From the NCBI GenBank assembly GCA_027493375.1, contig JAPVWO010000073.1:1-33530 (forward strand): DNA of 33,530 bases, read 5' to 3'. Of this stretch, positions 16,304-23,602 are shown piece by piece. The position numbers were made by a program, and so were the translations under genes. Below the pieces are notes generated by a model. That model was not told the origin of the DNA. It made no database searches and saw only the letters and a program-made list of their open reading frames with translations. Positions within the stretch are counted from its first letter, which is position 1. Every line of letters starts with the position of its first letter. Source of the stretch: Candidatus Multivorans thiocomprendens. GTDB lineage: Bacteria; Acidobacteriota; Thermoanaerobaculia; Multivoradales; Multivoraceae.

Positions 16304-16929
16304 TGGCTGTGAAGAAGAGCGAAGCGGCGCTCGACCCCCTCTTCAACAACAATCCGATCGCGCTCCAGGTGCTCGGCATCTGCTCGGCGCTGGCGGTGAC
16401 CACGAAGATGGAGACGTCGGTCGTCATGTGCGCGGCCGTCATCTGCGTGCTCACGCTCTCCAACCTGACGATCAGTCTGCTCCGGCATCAGATCCCGAAC
16501 AGCATCCGGATCATCGTCCAGTTGACCGTGATCGCTTCCCTGGTCATCGTCACCGACCAGATCCTCAAGGCCTACGTGTTCGAGATCAGCAAGCAGCTCT
16601 CGGTGTTCGTCGGGCTGATCATCACGAACTGCATCATCATGGGCCGGGCCGAGGCGTTCGCGATGCAGAACCCGCCGTCCCTGGCCATCCTCGACGGCAT
16701 CGGCAACGGCATCGGCTACAGCGCGATCCTGATGATCACGGCGTTCCTGCGCGAGCTGTTCGGTTCCGGGAAGCTCTACGGCTACAGCGTTCTGCCCACG
16801 GTTTCGGAAGGCGGCTGGTACCTGCCGAACGGCCTGATGCTGCTGTCGCCGGCCGCCTTCTTCATCATCGGCGGATTGATCTGGGCGTTGCGGGTGTACA
16901 AACCCGCCCAGGTCGAGATGGACGGCTAG
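16303..16929 (+). CDS. nqrD: Na+-translocating NADH:quinone reductase subunit D
   Basis: 208 residues with about six membrane helices. NqrD pairs with NqrE to hold an iron centre in the middle of the membrane. The two conserved cysteines are present at about 27 (LGICSALAV) and 110 ([14 protein letters not shown]), in the two half-helix regions related by inverted symmetry. The start shares a base with the nqrC stop, so expression is coupled. Insertion of the iron requires NqrM, whose gene is at 20027. Nothing unusual is seen in this gene. Confidence 0.96.
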   Translation: MAVKKSEAALDPLFNNNPIALQVLGICSALAVTTKMETSVVMCAAVICVLTLSNLTISLLRHQIPNSIRIIVQLTVIASLVIVTDQILKAYVFEISKQLSVFVGLIITNCIIMGRAEAFAMQNPPSLAILDGIGNGIGYSAILMITAFLRELFGSGKLYGYSVLPTVSEGGWYLPNGLMLLSPAAFFIIGGLIWALRVYKPAQVEMDG

Positions 16930-16941
16930 GGGGCCAGGACG

Positions 16942-17559
16942 ATGTTCGAGGAATACCTGAACCTGGCCGTGAAGGCCATCTTCGTCGAGAACATGGCCCT
17001 GACCTTCTTCCTGGGCATGTGCTCCTTCCTGGCGGTGTCGAAGAAGGTGGAGACAGCCGTTGGCCTGGGCTTCGCGGTGATCTTCGTGCTGACCGTCACC
17101 GTGCCGGCCAACAACCTGATCCAGACCCACCTGCTGAACGAAGGGGCGCTGACCTGGATCAGCCCCGAGTTCGCCGGCGTCGACCTGACCTTCCTGAACC
17201 TGCTCTGCTTCATCGGCACGATCGCGGCGATGGTCCAGCTCGTGGAGATGACGACCGACCGCTTCTTCCCGGCGCTGCACGCCACGCTGGGAATCTTCCT
17301 GCCCCTGATCGCGGTGAACTGCGCCATCCTGGGCGGCTCCCTGTTCATGGTCGAGCGGGACTACGACTTCGGCGAGAGCGTCGTCTTCGGCCTCGGTTCC
17401 GGCATCGGCTGGTTCCTGGCGATCGTCGCGCTGGCGTCGATCCGTGAACGCCTGCGCTACAGCAACGTGCCCCACGGCCTGCGCGGCCTCGGCATGACCT
17501 TCGTCATCACCGGGCTGATGGCCTTCGGCTTCATGGCCTTCGGGGGCATCCAGCTATGA
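16942..17559 (+). CDS. nqrE: Na+-translocating NADH:quinone reductase subunit E
   Basis: 205 residues, about six membrane helices, homologous to NqrD and its partner in binding the intramembrane iron. The conserved cysteines are at about 27 ([16 protein letters not shown]) and 127 ([13 protein letters not shown]). [22 protein letters not shown] precedes a final helix. The 3' end ([16 protein letters not shown]) is internally repetitive and has been duplicated in the DNA directly downstream (17567-17618). The stop overlaps an ATG that opens a 20-codon frame reaching into nqrF. Confidence 0.96.
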   Translation: MFEEYLNLAVKAIFVENMALTFFLGMCSFLAVSKKVETAVGLGFAVIFVLTVTVPANNLIQTHLLNEGALTWISPEFAGVDLTFLNLLCFIGTIAAMVQLVEMTTDRFFPALHATLGIFLPLIAVNCAILGGSLFMVERDYDFGESVVFGLGSGIGWFLAIVALASIRERLRYSNVPHGLRGLGMTFVITGLMAFGFMAFGGIQL

Positions 17560-17618
17560 CGCGCGGCACCGGACTGATGGCCTTCGGCTTGACGCCCTTC
17601 GGAGGCATCCAGTCGTGA
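17508..17618 (+). repeat. Tandem duplication of the nqrE 3' end
   Basis: Copy 1 (17508-17559) is the end of nqrE with its stop; copy 2 (17567-17618) lies 59 bases on and ends at the nqrF start. By hand, 44 of 52 positions match. Copy 2 still reads open as [16 protein letters not shown] plus stop. Each copy ends with a stop that overlaps a start codon (ATGA in copy 1, GTGA in copy 2). Copy 2 has GGAGG where copy 1 has GGGGG, giving nqrF a better Shine-Dalgarno sequence. Confidence 0.85.
17556..17618 (+). CDS. 20-residue linking ORF between nqrE and nqrF
   Basis: The ATG at 17556 overlaps the nqrE stop (ATGA), and the TGA at 17616-17618 overlaps the nqrF GTG (GTGA). The peptide would begin [11 protein letters not shown] and end FGGIQS. 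It arises from the tandem duplication and restores an unbroken chain of stop/start overlaps from nqrE to nqrF. GGGGG lies about 9 bases before its ATG. A function for the peptide itself is doubtful; its translation could serve to carry ribosomes to nqrF. It may equally be an untranslated by-product. Confidence 0.4.
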   Translation: MTRGTGLMAFGLTPFGGIQS

Positions 17619-18832
17619 TCACCGTCGCTCTCGGCGTGGCGATGTTCACCGTCGTCATCCTCGCCCTGGTCACGATCCTCATGCAGGCCAAGGCCCGCCT
17701 CGTCGCCGGCGGCGAGGTGTCGATCCTGATCAACGAGGAGAAGACGCTGGCGGCCGCCACCGGCGGCACCCTGCTCGGCACCCTGGCCGAGCACCAGATC
17801 TTCATTCCCTCGGCCTGCGGCGGCCAGGGCACGTGCGGCGTCTGCACCGTCGACGTCTTCGAGGGCGGCGGCGCCATGCTGCCGACCGAGAAGACGCACA
17901 TCAGCCGCCGGGAGGCCCGCGACGGCTGCCGGCTGAGCTGTCAGGTCAAGATCAAGGAGGACATGAAGATCGGCATCCCGGCCGAGGTCTTCGGGGTCAG
18001 GAAGTGGCAGTGCAAGGTCCGCTCGAACGAGAACGTCGCCACCTTCATCAAGGAGCTCGTGCTTGAACTTCCCGAGGGCGAGGAGGTCCCCTTCCGCGCC
18101 GGCGGCTACATCCAGATCGAGTGCCCGCCGCACGTCGTGAACTACAGCGACTACGCGATCGAGGACGAGTACCACGAGGACTGGGACCGATTCAAGCTCT
18201 GGAACCTCGTGTCCAAGGTCGACGAGACGGTCGTCCGCGCCTATTCGATGGCGAACTACCCCGAGGAGAAGGGCGTCATCATGCTGAACGTCCGCGTGGC
18301 TACGCCGCCGCCGCGCGAGATGGACCTGCCGCCCGGCCAGATGTCCTCCTACATCTTCAACCTGAAGCCCGGCGACGACGTAACGATCGCAGGCCCCTTC
18401 GGCGAGTTCTTCGCCAAGGACACGGACGCCGAGATGATATTCGTCGGCGGCGGCGCCGGCATGGCGCCGATGCGCTCCCACATCTTCGACCAGTTCCGGC
18501 GCATCCACACGGACCGCAAGGTCTCCTTCTGGTACGGCGCCCGCTCCTACCGCGAGGCCTTCTACACCGACCACTTCGACAGGATCGCGGAAGAGAACCC
18601 GAACTTCACCTGGCGCCTCGCCCTCTCCGACCCGCTCGAGGAAGACCACTGGGACGGCTACACCGGCTTCATCCACCAGGTCCTCTACGACAACTACCTG
18701 AAGGACCACCCCGCCCCGGAGGACTGCGAGTACTACCTCTGCGGCCCGCCCCTGATGCTCCAGGCCTGCATGAAGATGCTCGACGACCTCGGAGTCGAGC
18801 CGGAGAACATCGCCTTCGACGACTTCGGTTAG
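17615..18832 (+). CDS. nqrF: Na+-translocating NADH:quinone reductase subunit F
   Basis: 405 residues from a GTG, with GGAGG 9 bases upstream. This is the NADH-oxidising entry subunit. One N-terminal membrane helix (about 3-25) precedes a 2Fe-2S ferredoxin domain with ligands Cys68, Cys74, Cys77 and Cys109 ([12 protein letters not shown] then CRLSCQ). The FAD domain shows [13 protein letters not shown] (about 208-220), and the NADH domain shows [21 protein letters not shown] and [22 protein letters not shown]. It ends IAFDDFG, the usual NqrF ending. Electrons from NADH pass via FAD and 2Fe-2S to the NqrD/E iron. Numbering of the cysteines is within two residues of Vibrio NqrF. Confidence 0.96.
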   Translation: MITVALGVAMFTVVILALVTILMQAKARLVAGGEVSILINEEKTLAAATGGTLLGTLAEHQIFIPSACGGQGTCGVCTVDVFEGGGAMLPTEKTHISRREARDGCRLSCQVKIKEDMKIGIPAEVFGVRKWQCKVRSNENVATFIKELVLELPEGEEVPFRAGGYIQIECPPHVVNYSDYAIEDEYHEDWDRFKLWNLVSKVDETVVRAYSMANYPEEKGVIMLNVRVATPPPREMDLPPGQMSSYIFNLKPGDDVTIAGPFGEFFAKDTDAEMIFVGGGAGMAPMRSHIFDQFRRIHTDRKVSFWYGARSYREAFYTDHFDRIAEENPNFTWRLALSDPLEEDHWDGYTGFIHQVLYDNYLKDHPAPEDCEYYLCGPPLMLQACMKMLDDLGVEPENIAFDDFG

Positions 18833-18842
18833 GAACGCGCAA

Positions 18843-19904
18843 GTGCGCGCGGCCGGGCTGAGGGCGTCGGTGGTAGCACCCGCCAGGCACGGGTCCGGCG
18901 ACGGGCTGGCTCGGTGGTCTCTTCGGGGGCGGAAGTGGATGCAGGTGCTGGCGTTTGCAGGCCTGGTACCGGGCTGTGCACAGGTGCCTGGAGAAGTTGT
19001 TCTCCAGGGACCCACGATGGGGACCTACCACCGGGTTCGCGTTCCGGCGGGGGCTGACGAACGGGAGGCGATCCGGGGTCTTGTCGAGGAACGGCTGGAT
19101 GCGGTGGACCGGGCGATGTCGACCTATCGACAGGACTCGGAGATCTCTCGTTTCAACCGGCTTGGAGCCGGCGAGTCCCTGGTGTTCTCGGAGGAGACCT
19201 GGGCGGTCCTGGAACTCGCCTGGCGGGTGCGGGAAGACAGCGGCGGGGCGTTCGATCCGACCGTTGGGCCACTGGTCGACGCCTGGGGTTTCGGTGCGCC
19301 TGGGCGCGACGCGGAGCCAACTCCAGTAGCTGACGATCGCCTGGCTGAAATGAAGGGAGCGGTTGGAGCCATCGAACTCCTTCCCGAGGAGCGGCGAGTG
19401 CTCAAGCTCGAAGATGGAGCGGCCCTTGACCTGTCCGCGATTGCCAAGGGCTGGGCAACGGACCGCGTCTCGGAAGCCCTCAGCCATGCAGGTTTCGGCA
19501 ATCACCTCGTCGAAGTCGGAGGCGAGGTGCGCACCGCGGGACATAGCCCAGCCGGCGACCCATGGCGCATCGCGATTGAACGGCCACCTGTTCGAGCAGC
19601 CGACTCTCCGCCGAGCGCACCAACAGCCACACCGGAGGACGCAACCCACCCCGGCCTGCAGAAGGTCCTGCCCTTCACCGACGGTGCCCTCGCGACTTCC
19701 GGCGACTATCGGAACTACTGGGAACGCGACGGCGTGCGCTACTCCCACACGATCGATCCCCGCACCGGCCGACCGGTTGAACACGCCCTCGCTTCGGCCA
19801 GCGTGTTCCCGGTCCGGGATTCCGTGGGGAGGGTCCCGGCGGACTCGAAGCGAGCGACGGCCGACGCCATCTGGGGAACCGACGCCCAACCGGAGCGAGC
19901 GTAG
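18843..19904 (+). CDS. apbE: ApbE-like FAD:protein FMN transferase with aberrant C-terminus
   Basis: Up to 353 residues. ApbE transfers FMN from FAD to Thr of NqrB and NqrC outside the cytoplasmic membrane, using Mg2+. RGRKWMQVLAFAGLVPGC looks like a lipoprotein signal, so the true start may lie downstream of the GTG at 18843. Family segments are QGPTMGTYHRVRV, AMSTYRQDSEISRFN, VGPLVDAWGFG, DLSAIAKGWATDRV, ATSGDYRNYWERDG and RYSHTIDPRTGRPV. After ALASASV the expected segment ending ADAxxTAL and the following 30-40 residues are replaced by a short unrelated tail containing ADAIWGTD. The Asp and Thr of ADAxxTA help bind Mg2+, so activity is uncertain. There is also an insert of about 20 residues before GALATSGDYR. 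No other frame supplies the missing end. Confidence 0.85.
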   Translation: MRAAGLRASVVAPARHGSGDGLARWSLRGRKWMQVLAFAGLVPGCAQVPGEVVLQGPTMGTYHRVRVPAGADEREAIRGLVEERLDAVDRAMSTYRQDSEISRFNRLGAGESLVFSEETWAVLELAWRVREDSGGAFDPTVGPLVDAWGFGAPGRDAEPTPVADDRLAEMKGAVGAIELLPEERRVLKLEDGAALDLSAIAKGWATDRVSEALSHAGFGNHLVEVGGEVRTAGHSPAGDPWRIAIERPPVRAADSPPSAPTATPEDATHPGLQKVLPFTDGALATSGDYRNYWERDGVRYSHTIDPRTGRPVEHALASASVFPVRDSVGRVPADSKRATADAIWGTDAQPERA

Positions 19905-19908
19905 TGGA

Positions 19909-19946
19909 GTGCGCGCCGTCCTCCCATCCTCTCGGAAAGCGCGCAC
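19909..19946. repeat. 8-bp inverted repeat downstream of apbE
   Basis: GTGCGCGC (19909-19916) and GCGCGCAC (19939-19946) are perfect complements separated by 22 bases, just after the apbE stop. No T-run follows. It might be a weak RNA hairpin at the end of the nqr-apbE transcript or simply GC-rich chance pairing. Confidence 0.35.
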
Positions 19947-20011
19947 GGCCGCTGGGACCCTCCCCCCTCGGAGCCCCGGACCGGCGGGTGCCCTCCTCAG
20001 CCCCGCGTCGG

Positions 20012-20017
20012 TAGACT
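20012..20017 (+). promoter_or_regulatory. Candidate -10 element (TAGACT), leaderless start of nqrM
   Basis: TAGACT ends 9 bases before the nqrM ATG and there is no Shine-Dalgarno sequence between. The hexamer is identical to the one before the gene at 831. It implies nqrM can be transcribed separately from the nqrA-F genes. Confidence 0.45.
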
Positions 20018-20026
20018 CATCGCGCC

Positions 20027-20209
20027 ATGGCGATCCTGTTTCTCACGATCACCGTCATCGCCGTTTCGGTGATCCTCATGTCGGTCGGGGTTCTCCTCAG
20101 CGGCCGCTGCCTGCGTGGCTCCTGCGGCGGTCCTGATGTGCTCGGCCCGGACGGTGAGCCTCTCAACTGCTCCAACTGCCCGCTGCGCCGTGCGCGGGAG
20201 GAAACCTGA
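20027..20209 (+). CDS. nqrM: NqrM, (Na+)-NQR iron-centre maturation protein
   Basis: 60 residues. One N-terminal membrane helix (about 2-24, LFLTITVIAVSVILMSVGVLL) is followed by GRCLRGSCGG and a cysteine-rich tail with NCSNCP. The membrane helix, the basic (K/R)GSCGG motif and the late clustered cysteines are the features of NqrM (DUF539), which delivers iron to the NqrD/NqrE site in Vibrio-type NQR. There are four cysteines here; the tail replaces the usual Asp-rich CDC..CD ending with CSNC. Its position directly after the nqr-apbE genes supports the call. It is easily missed because of its size. Confidence 0.85.
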   Translation: MAILFLTITVIAVSVILMSVGVLLSGRCLRGSCGGPDVLGPDGEPLNCSNCPLRRAREET

Positions 20210-20223
20210 TCGTCACCGAGGGC

Positions 20224-22398
20224 GTGGCCGAGCGCCCGATCCAGATCACTCACCACGGCGAATCGCAGCCGTTCTCCCGCGGGTTGCTCGCCCGCAGCCT
20301 GTACGCGGCCGGGCTCGACTTCGACCGGGCCTACCGTCGGGTGGAGCAACTGCAGCTACAGTTGCAGCACGAAGGCACGACCAGCCTCGAGAAGCGTCGT
20401 CTCGCCCGGCGGATCGCCGAGCTCCTCGAGTCGGAAGAGGGCGCCGATACCGCCGGTCGCTACCGGCTGATCCGGCGCCTGCGGAGGCTCCCGAAGCCGC
20501 TGATCCTCTACATCGGCGGCGCCGGAGGCACCGGCAAGTCGACGTTGGCGCTCGACCTGGCGCCGCAGCTCCGCATCTACCGGATCAACGCCACCGACAC
20601 CGTGCGTCAGGTGATGCGGATGGTGTTCGCGCCGGCGATCCTGCCGGCGCTCCACGTCTCGAGCTACGAAACGCCGGCGGACCCGTCCAGCGAGTACGGG
20701 GCGGGCCCCGCCAACCCCCAGGTAGCGACCCTGGGAGAACAGGCCGCCAGGGTATGTGTCGGCGTCCGGGCGGTGGTCGAGCGGGCGATCGCCGAGAACC
20801 TGAGCCTGGTCGTCGAGGGCGTCCACCTGCTGCCGGGCATGGTGCCCTTCATCGACCTCGAAGGAGAGGCCTACCAGTTCTTCACGGTGCTCTCGACGCC
20901 GGACGAGGAGATCCACCGCAGCCACTTTCTGGCCCGCGAGTCCTTCGCCGGCAGGAGGCCGAACCGGCAGCTCGACCACTTCCGGGTCATCCGCGGGCAG
21001 CAGAAGCACCTGTTGCAACTGGCGAAGGAAGCGGGAGTTCCCGTACTCGACACGACGAATCGCGAGGAGCTGCTTCCGACCGCCATCGCCCTGCTCGGCC
21101 AGAGCCTGTCCCAGCGCCTGCCCTGGCTCACCCAGGCTTCCGTGGAGTCTCTCAGCGAGAGACGCACCCCGGCTCTCCTGCTGGTGATCGACGGGCTCCC
21201 CGACCGGCCCCTGCGCTCGCTCGGTGCGCGGACTCCGCTCGAAGCCGCACGAACGCCCACACTCGACCGGCTGGCCCGGGAGGGCGCCTCCGGTCTGGCC
21301 GACCCGATCGCGCCCGACGTGGTTCCGGATACGGCGTCGGGGAACCTCGCCCTCTTCGCGCAATCGCCGCGGGTGATGACCCGGGGGCCGATCGAAGCCC
21401 TCGGCGCTGGCCTCAAGCTGAAGACGGGGACGATCGCCATCCGCGGCAACTTCGCCACCCTCGATGAACGCGGCTTCGTCGTCGACCGCCGAGCCGGCCG
21501 CATCCGCGAGGGCGCCAAGAAACTGGCCAAGGCGATCGACCGCCTGGATCTCCCCGCCTCGGAACGGGTCAAGGTCCGCGTACGGGCGACGACCGAGCAT
21601 CGGCTCGCGATCACGCTGCGCGGCGAGGGGCTGACGTCGGCGATCGAGGGTTCCGATCCGGGCGACGGCGCGCCGTCGGGACGTCCGCTGGTCCCGAGGC
21701 CGCTCGATCCGAACGACGACAGCGCCGAGCACACGGCCCGCGTCCTGGCTCTGTTCGAGCAGGAAGCGCGCCGCGTGCTGGAGCGGCACCCGGTGAACGA
21801 GGAGCGGCGGCAAGGAGGCGACCTCCCGGCGAACGCCGTCCTGACCCGGGGAGTCGGCCGGGTCCACCGGTTGCTGCCGCTCGAGCCTGGCGGTCTGCCG
21901 CTCAGCGCCGCCTGCATCGGCGGCGACCGGACCGTGATGGGCATCGCCTCGGCGCTCGGCGCTTCGGTGATCCGCCGCCGCGGCATGACCGCGAACGTGG
22001 ACACGGACCTCTCGCTCAAGTTCGACTGCGCCGCGGAGGCGCTCGAGGAGCACGACCTGGTGATGGTCCACGTCAAGGGCGCCGACATCGCCGCCCACGA
22101 TCGCCGACCCGATCTGAAGGTCGCCTTCCTGGAACGCCTCGACCGCGAGCTCGCGACCCTGCTCGACCGCCTGAAGCAACCCGTCCGGGTCGCGGTGACG
22201 GCCGATCACGCCACCCTCTCCGAGCTGGGCGCGCACGGCGCCGACCCGGTGCCGGTGCTGATCTGGGGCGACGGGATCGCGCCGGACGAGGTGACCAGCT
22301 ACGGCGAGCGCGCCGCCGGCACCGGCAAGCTGAACCGGTTCCCGCTCCAGCTCCTGATCGAGCGTCTCTTCGAGCAGTACGGCCCGGAGGCCACCTGA
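20224..22398 (+). CDS. 2-phosphoglycerate kinase / archaeal-type phosphoglycerate mutase fusion
   Basis: About 724 residues in two parts. Residues 1-300 resemble methanogen 2-phosphoglycerate kinase: an ATP-cone-like start (PFSRGLLARSLYAAGLDFDRAY), Walker A GGAGGTGKST (98-107), then TDTVRQVMRMV and LPALHVSSYET. That enzyme makes 2,3-bisphosphoglycerate from 2-phosphoglycerate and ATP. Residues 315-720 resemble ApgM, the cofactor-independent archaeal mutase: LLLVIDGLPDRP, RTPLEAARTPTLDRLAREG, RGPIEALG, NFATLDERGFVVDRRAGRI, and metal-binding KGADIAAHD, TADHAT and GAHGADPVPVLIWG. At the nucleophile loop, where ApgM has PGSD, this protein reads PDTASGN, so Thr370 replaces Ser. The GTG start lacks a Shine-Dalgarno sequence; a CTG at 20206 inside the nqrM stop has GGAGG 4 bases before it and is an alternative. 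Confidence 0.85.
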   Translation: MAERPIQITHHGESQPFSRGLLARSLYAAGLDFDRAYRRVEQLQLQLQHEGTTSLEKRRLARRIAELLESEEGADTAGRYRLIRRLRRLPKPLILYIGGAGGTGKSTLALDLAPQLRIYRINATDTVRQVMRMVFAPAILPALHVSSYETPADPSSEYGAGPANPQVATLGEQAARVCVGVRAVVERAIAENLSLVVEGVHLLPGMVPFIDLEGEAYQFFTVLSTPDEEIHRSHFLARESFAGRRPNRQLDHFRVIRGQQKHLLQLAKEAGVPVLDTTNREELLPTAIALLGQSLSQRLPWLTQASVESLSERRTPALLLVIDGLPDRPLRSLGARTPLEAARTPTLDRLAREGASGLADPIAPDVVPDTASGNLALFAQSPRVMTRGPIEALGAGLKLKTGTIAIRGNFATLDERGFVVDRRAGRIREGAKKLAKAIDRLDLPASERVKVRVRATTEHRLAITLRGEGLTSAIEGSDPGDGAPSGRPLVPRPLDPNDDSAEHTARVLALFEQEARRVLERHPVNEERRQGGDLPANAVLTRGVGRVHRLLPLEPGGLPLSAACIGGDRTVMGIASALGASVIRRRGMTANVDTDLSLKFDCAAEALEEHDLVMVHVKGADIAAHDRRPDLKVAFLERLDRELATLLDRLKQPVRVAVTADHATLSELGAHGADPVPVLIWGDGIAPDEVTSYGERAAGTGKLNRFPLQLLIERLFEQYGPEAT

Positions 22399-22908
22399 GT
22401 GGCGAAGAAGATCGAACGGCCGGTCCAGCGCCGGGCGGATCTCGCGGCCGGCCGCGGCTTCGCCTGCGTGGCGCTCGACCGACCCGCCGATCCCGTCAAC
22501 GTCGGCCACGTCCTGCGCGCGGCGCTCTGCTTCCAGGCCCGCATGATCATCCTCGGCCAGCCATCCGAGGACATCGACATCCGGCGGCTGCCGACCGATC
22601 CGACCCGCGCCTACCGTCACGTCCCGGTGATCGAGGTGGACGATCTGCTTGAGGCGGCTCCCCGCGACACGGCCGTGGTCGCGGTCGAGATCGTTCCGGA
22701 CGCGATCGCGCTCCCCGACTTCGTTCACCCGGAGCGGGCCTGCTACGTGTTCGGACCGGAGAGCGGTTCGGTTTCCGAACGCATCCTGAAGCGGAGCGAC
22801 CACCGCCTTCGCGTTCCCACCGCGGTCTCGCTGAACCTCGGCATGACGGTCGGCGTCGTGCTCTACGACCGCTGCGCCGACCGCTGGCGCCGGGAACGGG
22901 ACGGCTGA
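22399..22908 (+). CDS. SpoU/TrmH-family RNA 2'-O-methyltransferase
   Basis: 169 residues, the size of a bare SPOUT domain. The three family motifs are visible: N.G...R in DPVNVGHVLRAALCF (about 31-45), VFGPESGSVSERIL (about 117-130) and the knot motif SLNLGMTVGVVLYDR (about 144-158). Such enzymes methylate a ribose 2'-OH in tRNA or rRNA using S-adenosylmethionine bound in a trefoil knot. The lack of an extra RNA-binding domain resembles TrmL, but the target cannot be assigned. The GTG follows the previous stop directly, with GGAGG 8 bases upstream. It converges with the next gene, one base separating the stop codons. Confidence 0.88.
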   Translation: MAKKIERPVQRRADLAAGRGFACVALDRPADPVNVGHVLRAALCFQARMIILGQPSEDIDIRRLPTDPTRAYRHVPVIEVDDLLEAAPRDTAVVAVEIVPDAIALPDFVHPERACYVFGPESGSVSERILKRSDHRLRVPTAVSLNLGMTVGVVLYDRCADRWRRERDG

Positions 22909-22909
22909 G

Positions 22910-23602
22910 TCAGCTTTCGCCAGGGGGCGGCGGCGTCTCGCCGAAAAGCGACAGCAGGGGAAGCCCGAGCCGTTCGCGCACCAGGCGGCGCAGCAGGCGC
23001 TGACGAAGTTCCGGCAGCCTCGCCTCGTCCACCCGTCCCGACGTTCGCCGAAGCGCTTCGTCGGCGCCCGCCAGGACGGACTCGCGGTCCGCCGGGGCGA
23101 GAGAGTCGAACGTCTGTGCGACCAGCTCGAGATCCAGTTCCGCCAGCCGGGCTTCGACCTCGGGGGCAGTGCCGCCGACCTTCATCAACCTGCTCCGCCA
23201 GAGTTCGACATCAGCCAACGTCGCCGGCAGTGCGGACGCAAGCGCTCCAAGCCGCGCCGGCACGTCGATTGCCGATGGTTGCCGCCGCACCGTCGGCGCC
23301 GCCCCGAGTTCCCGATACTCCGCCCATGCCTTTTCCACCGCCGGACGGCAGTAACGCAGGCTGCTGACGTTCCTCTGCTTCAACTCCGGCGAAGCCGCCT
23401 GCCGTTCGGCGCGCCGCTCGAAGACTCTCCGGATGCTCTCGAGCACAAGGTGGAGCGGGACGCCCTGCCGCCGCCAGTCGTCCGCCAGGCGCCAGTCGGC
23501 CGGACTCAGGAGCAGGGGCGTTCCCCGCAACCGGATGAACTCCTCCTCGATCGCCTCGAAGTAGTCGCGGTCCCCGCTGTCGGGATCCGCTCCGGACGTC
23601 AC
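22910..23602 (-). CDS. Conserved-looking protein of unknown function
   Basis: 230 residues, predicted mostly helical and soluble, without signal peptide or membrane helix. Near the N-terminus it reads DYFEAIEEEFIRLRGTPLLL followed by SPADWRLADDWRRQGVPLHLVLESIRRVFERR (about 13-64), then a basic stretch and NVSSLRYCRPAVEKAW. The second half is Leu/Ala/Glu-rich helices. The pattern of an aromatic-acidic helix followed by DW...W...GVPL looks conserved, but I do not recognise the family. Its GTG overlaps the birA stop (GTGA), so it is translationally coupled to birA and is the last gene of the operon. Confidence 0.75.
   Translation of the reverse strand: MTSGADPDSGDRDYFEAIEEEFIRLRGTPLLLSPADWRLADDWRRQGVPLHLVLESIRRVFERRAERQAASPELKQRNVSSLRYCRPAVEKAWAEYRELGAAPTVRRQPSAIDVPARLGALASALPATLADVELWRSRLMKVGGTAPEVEARLAELDLELVAQTFDSLAPADRESVLAGADEALRRTSGRVDEARLPELRQRLLRRLVRERLGLPLLSLFGETPPPPGES

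Noticed and set aside
20356..22803. Antisense open frame of 815 codons opposite the 2PGK-ApgM gene
   Set aside because: Composition is that of a shadow frame, and the sense strand encodes clear kinase and mutase motifs.
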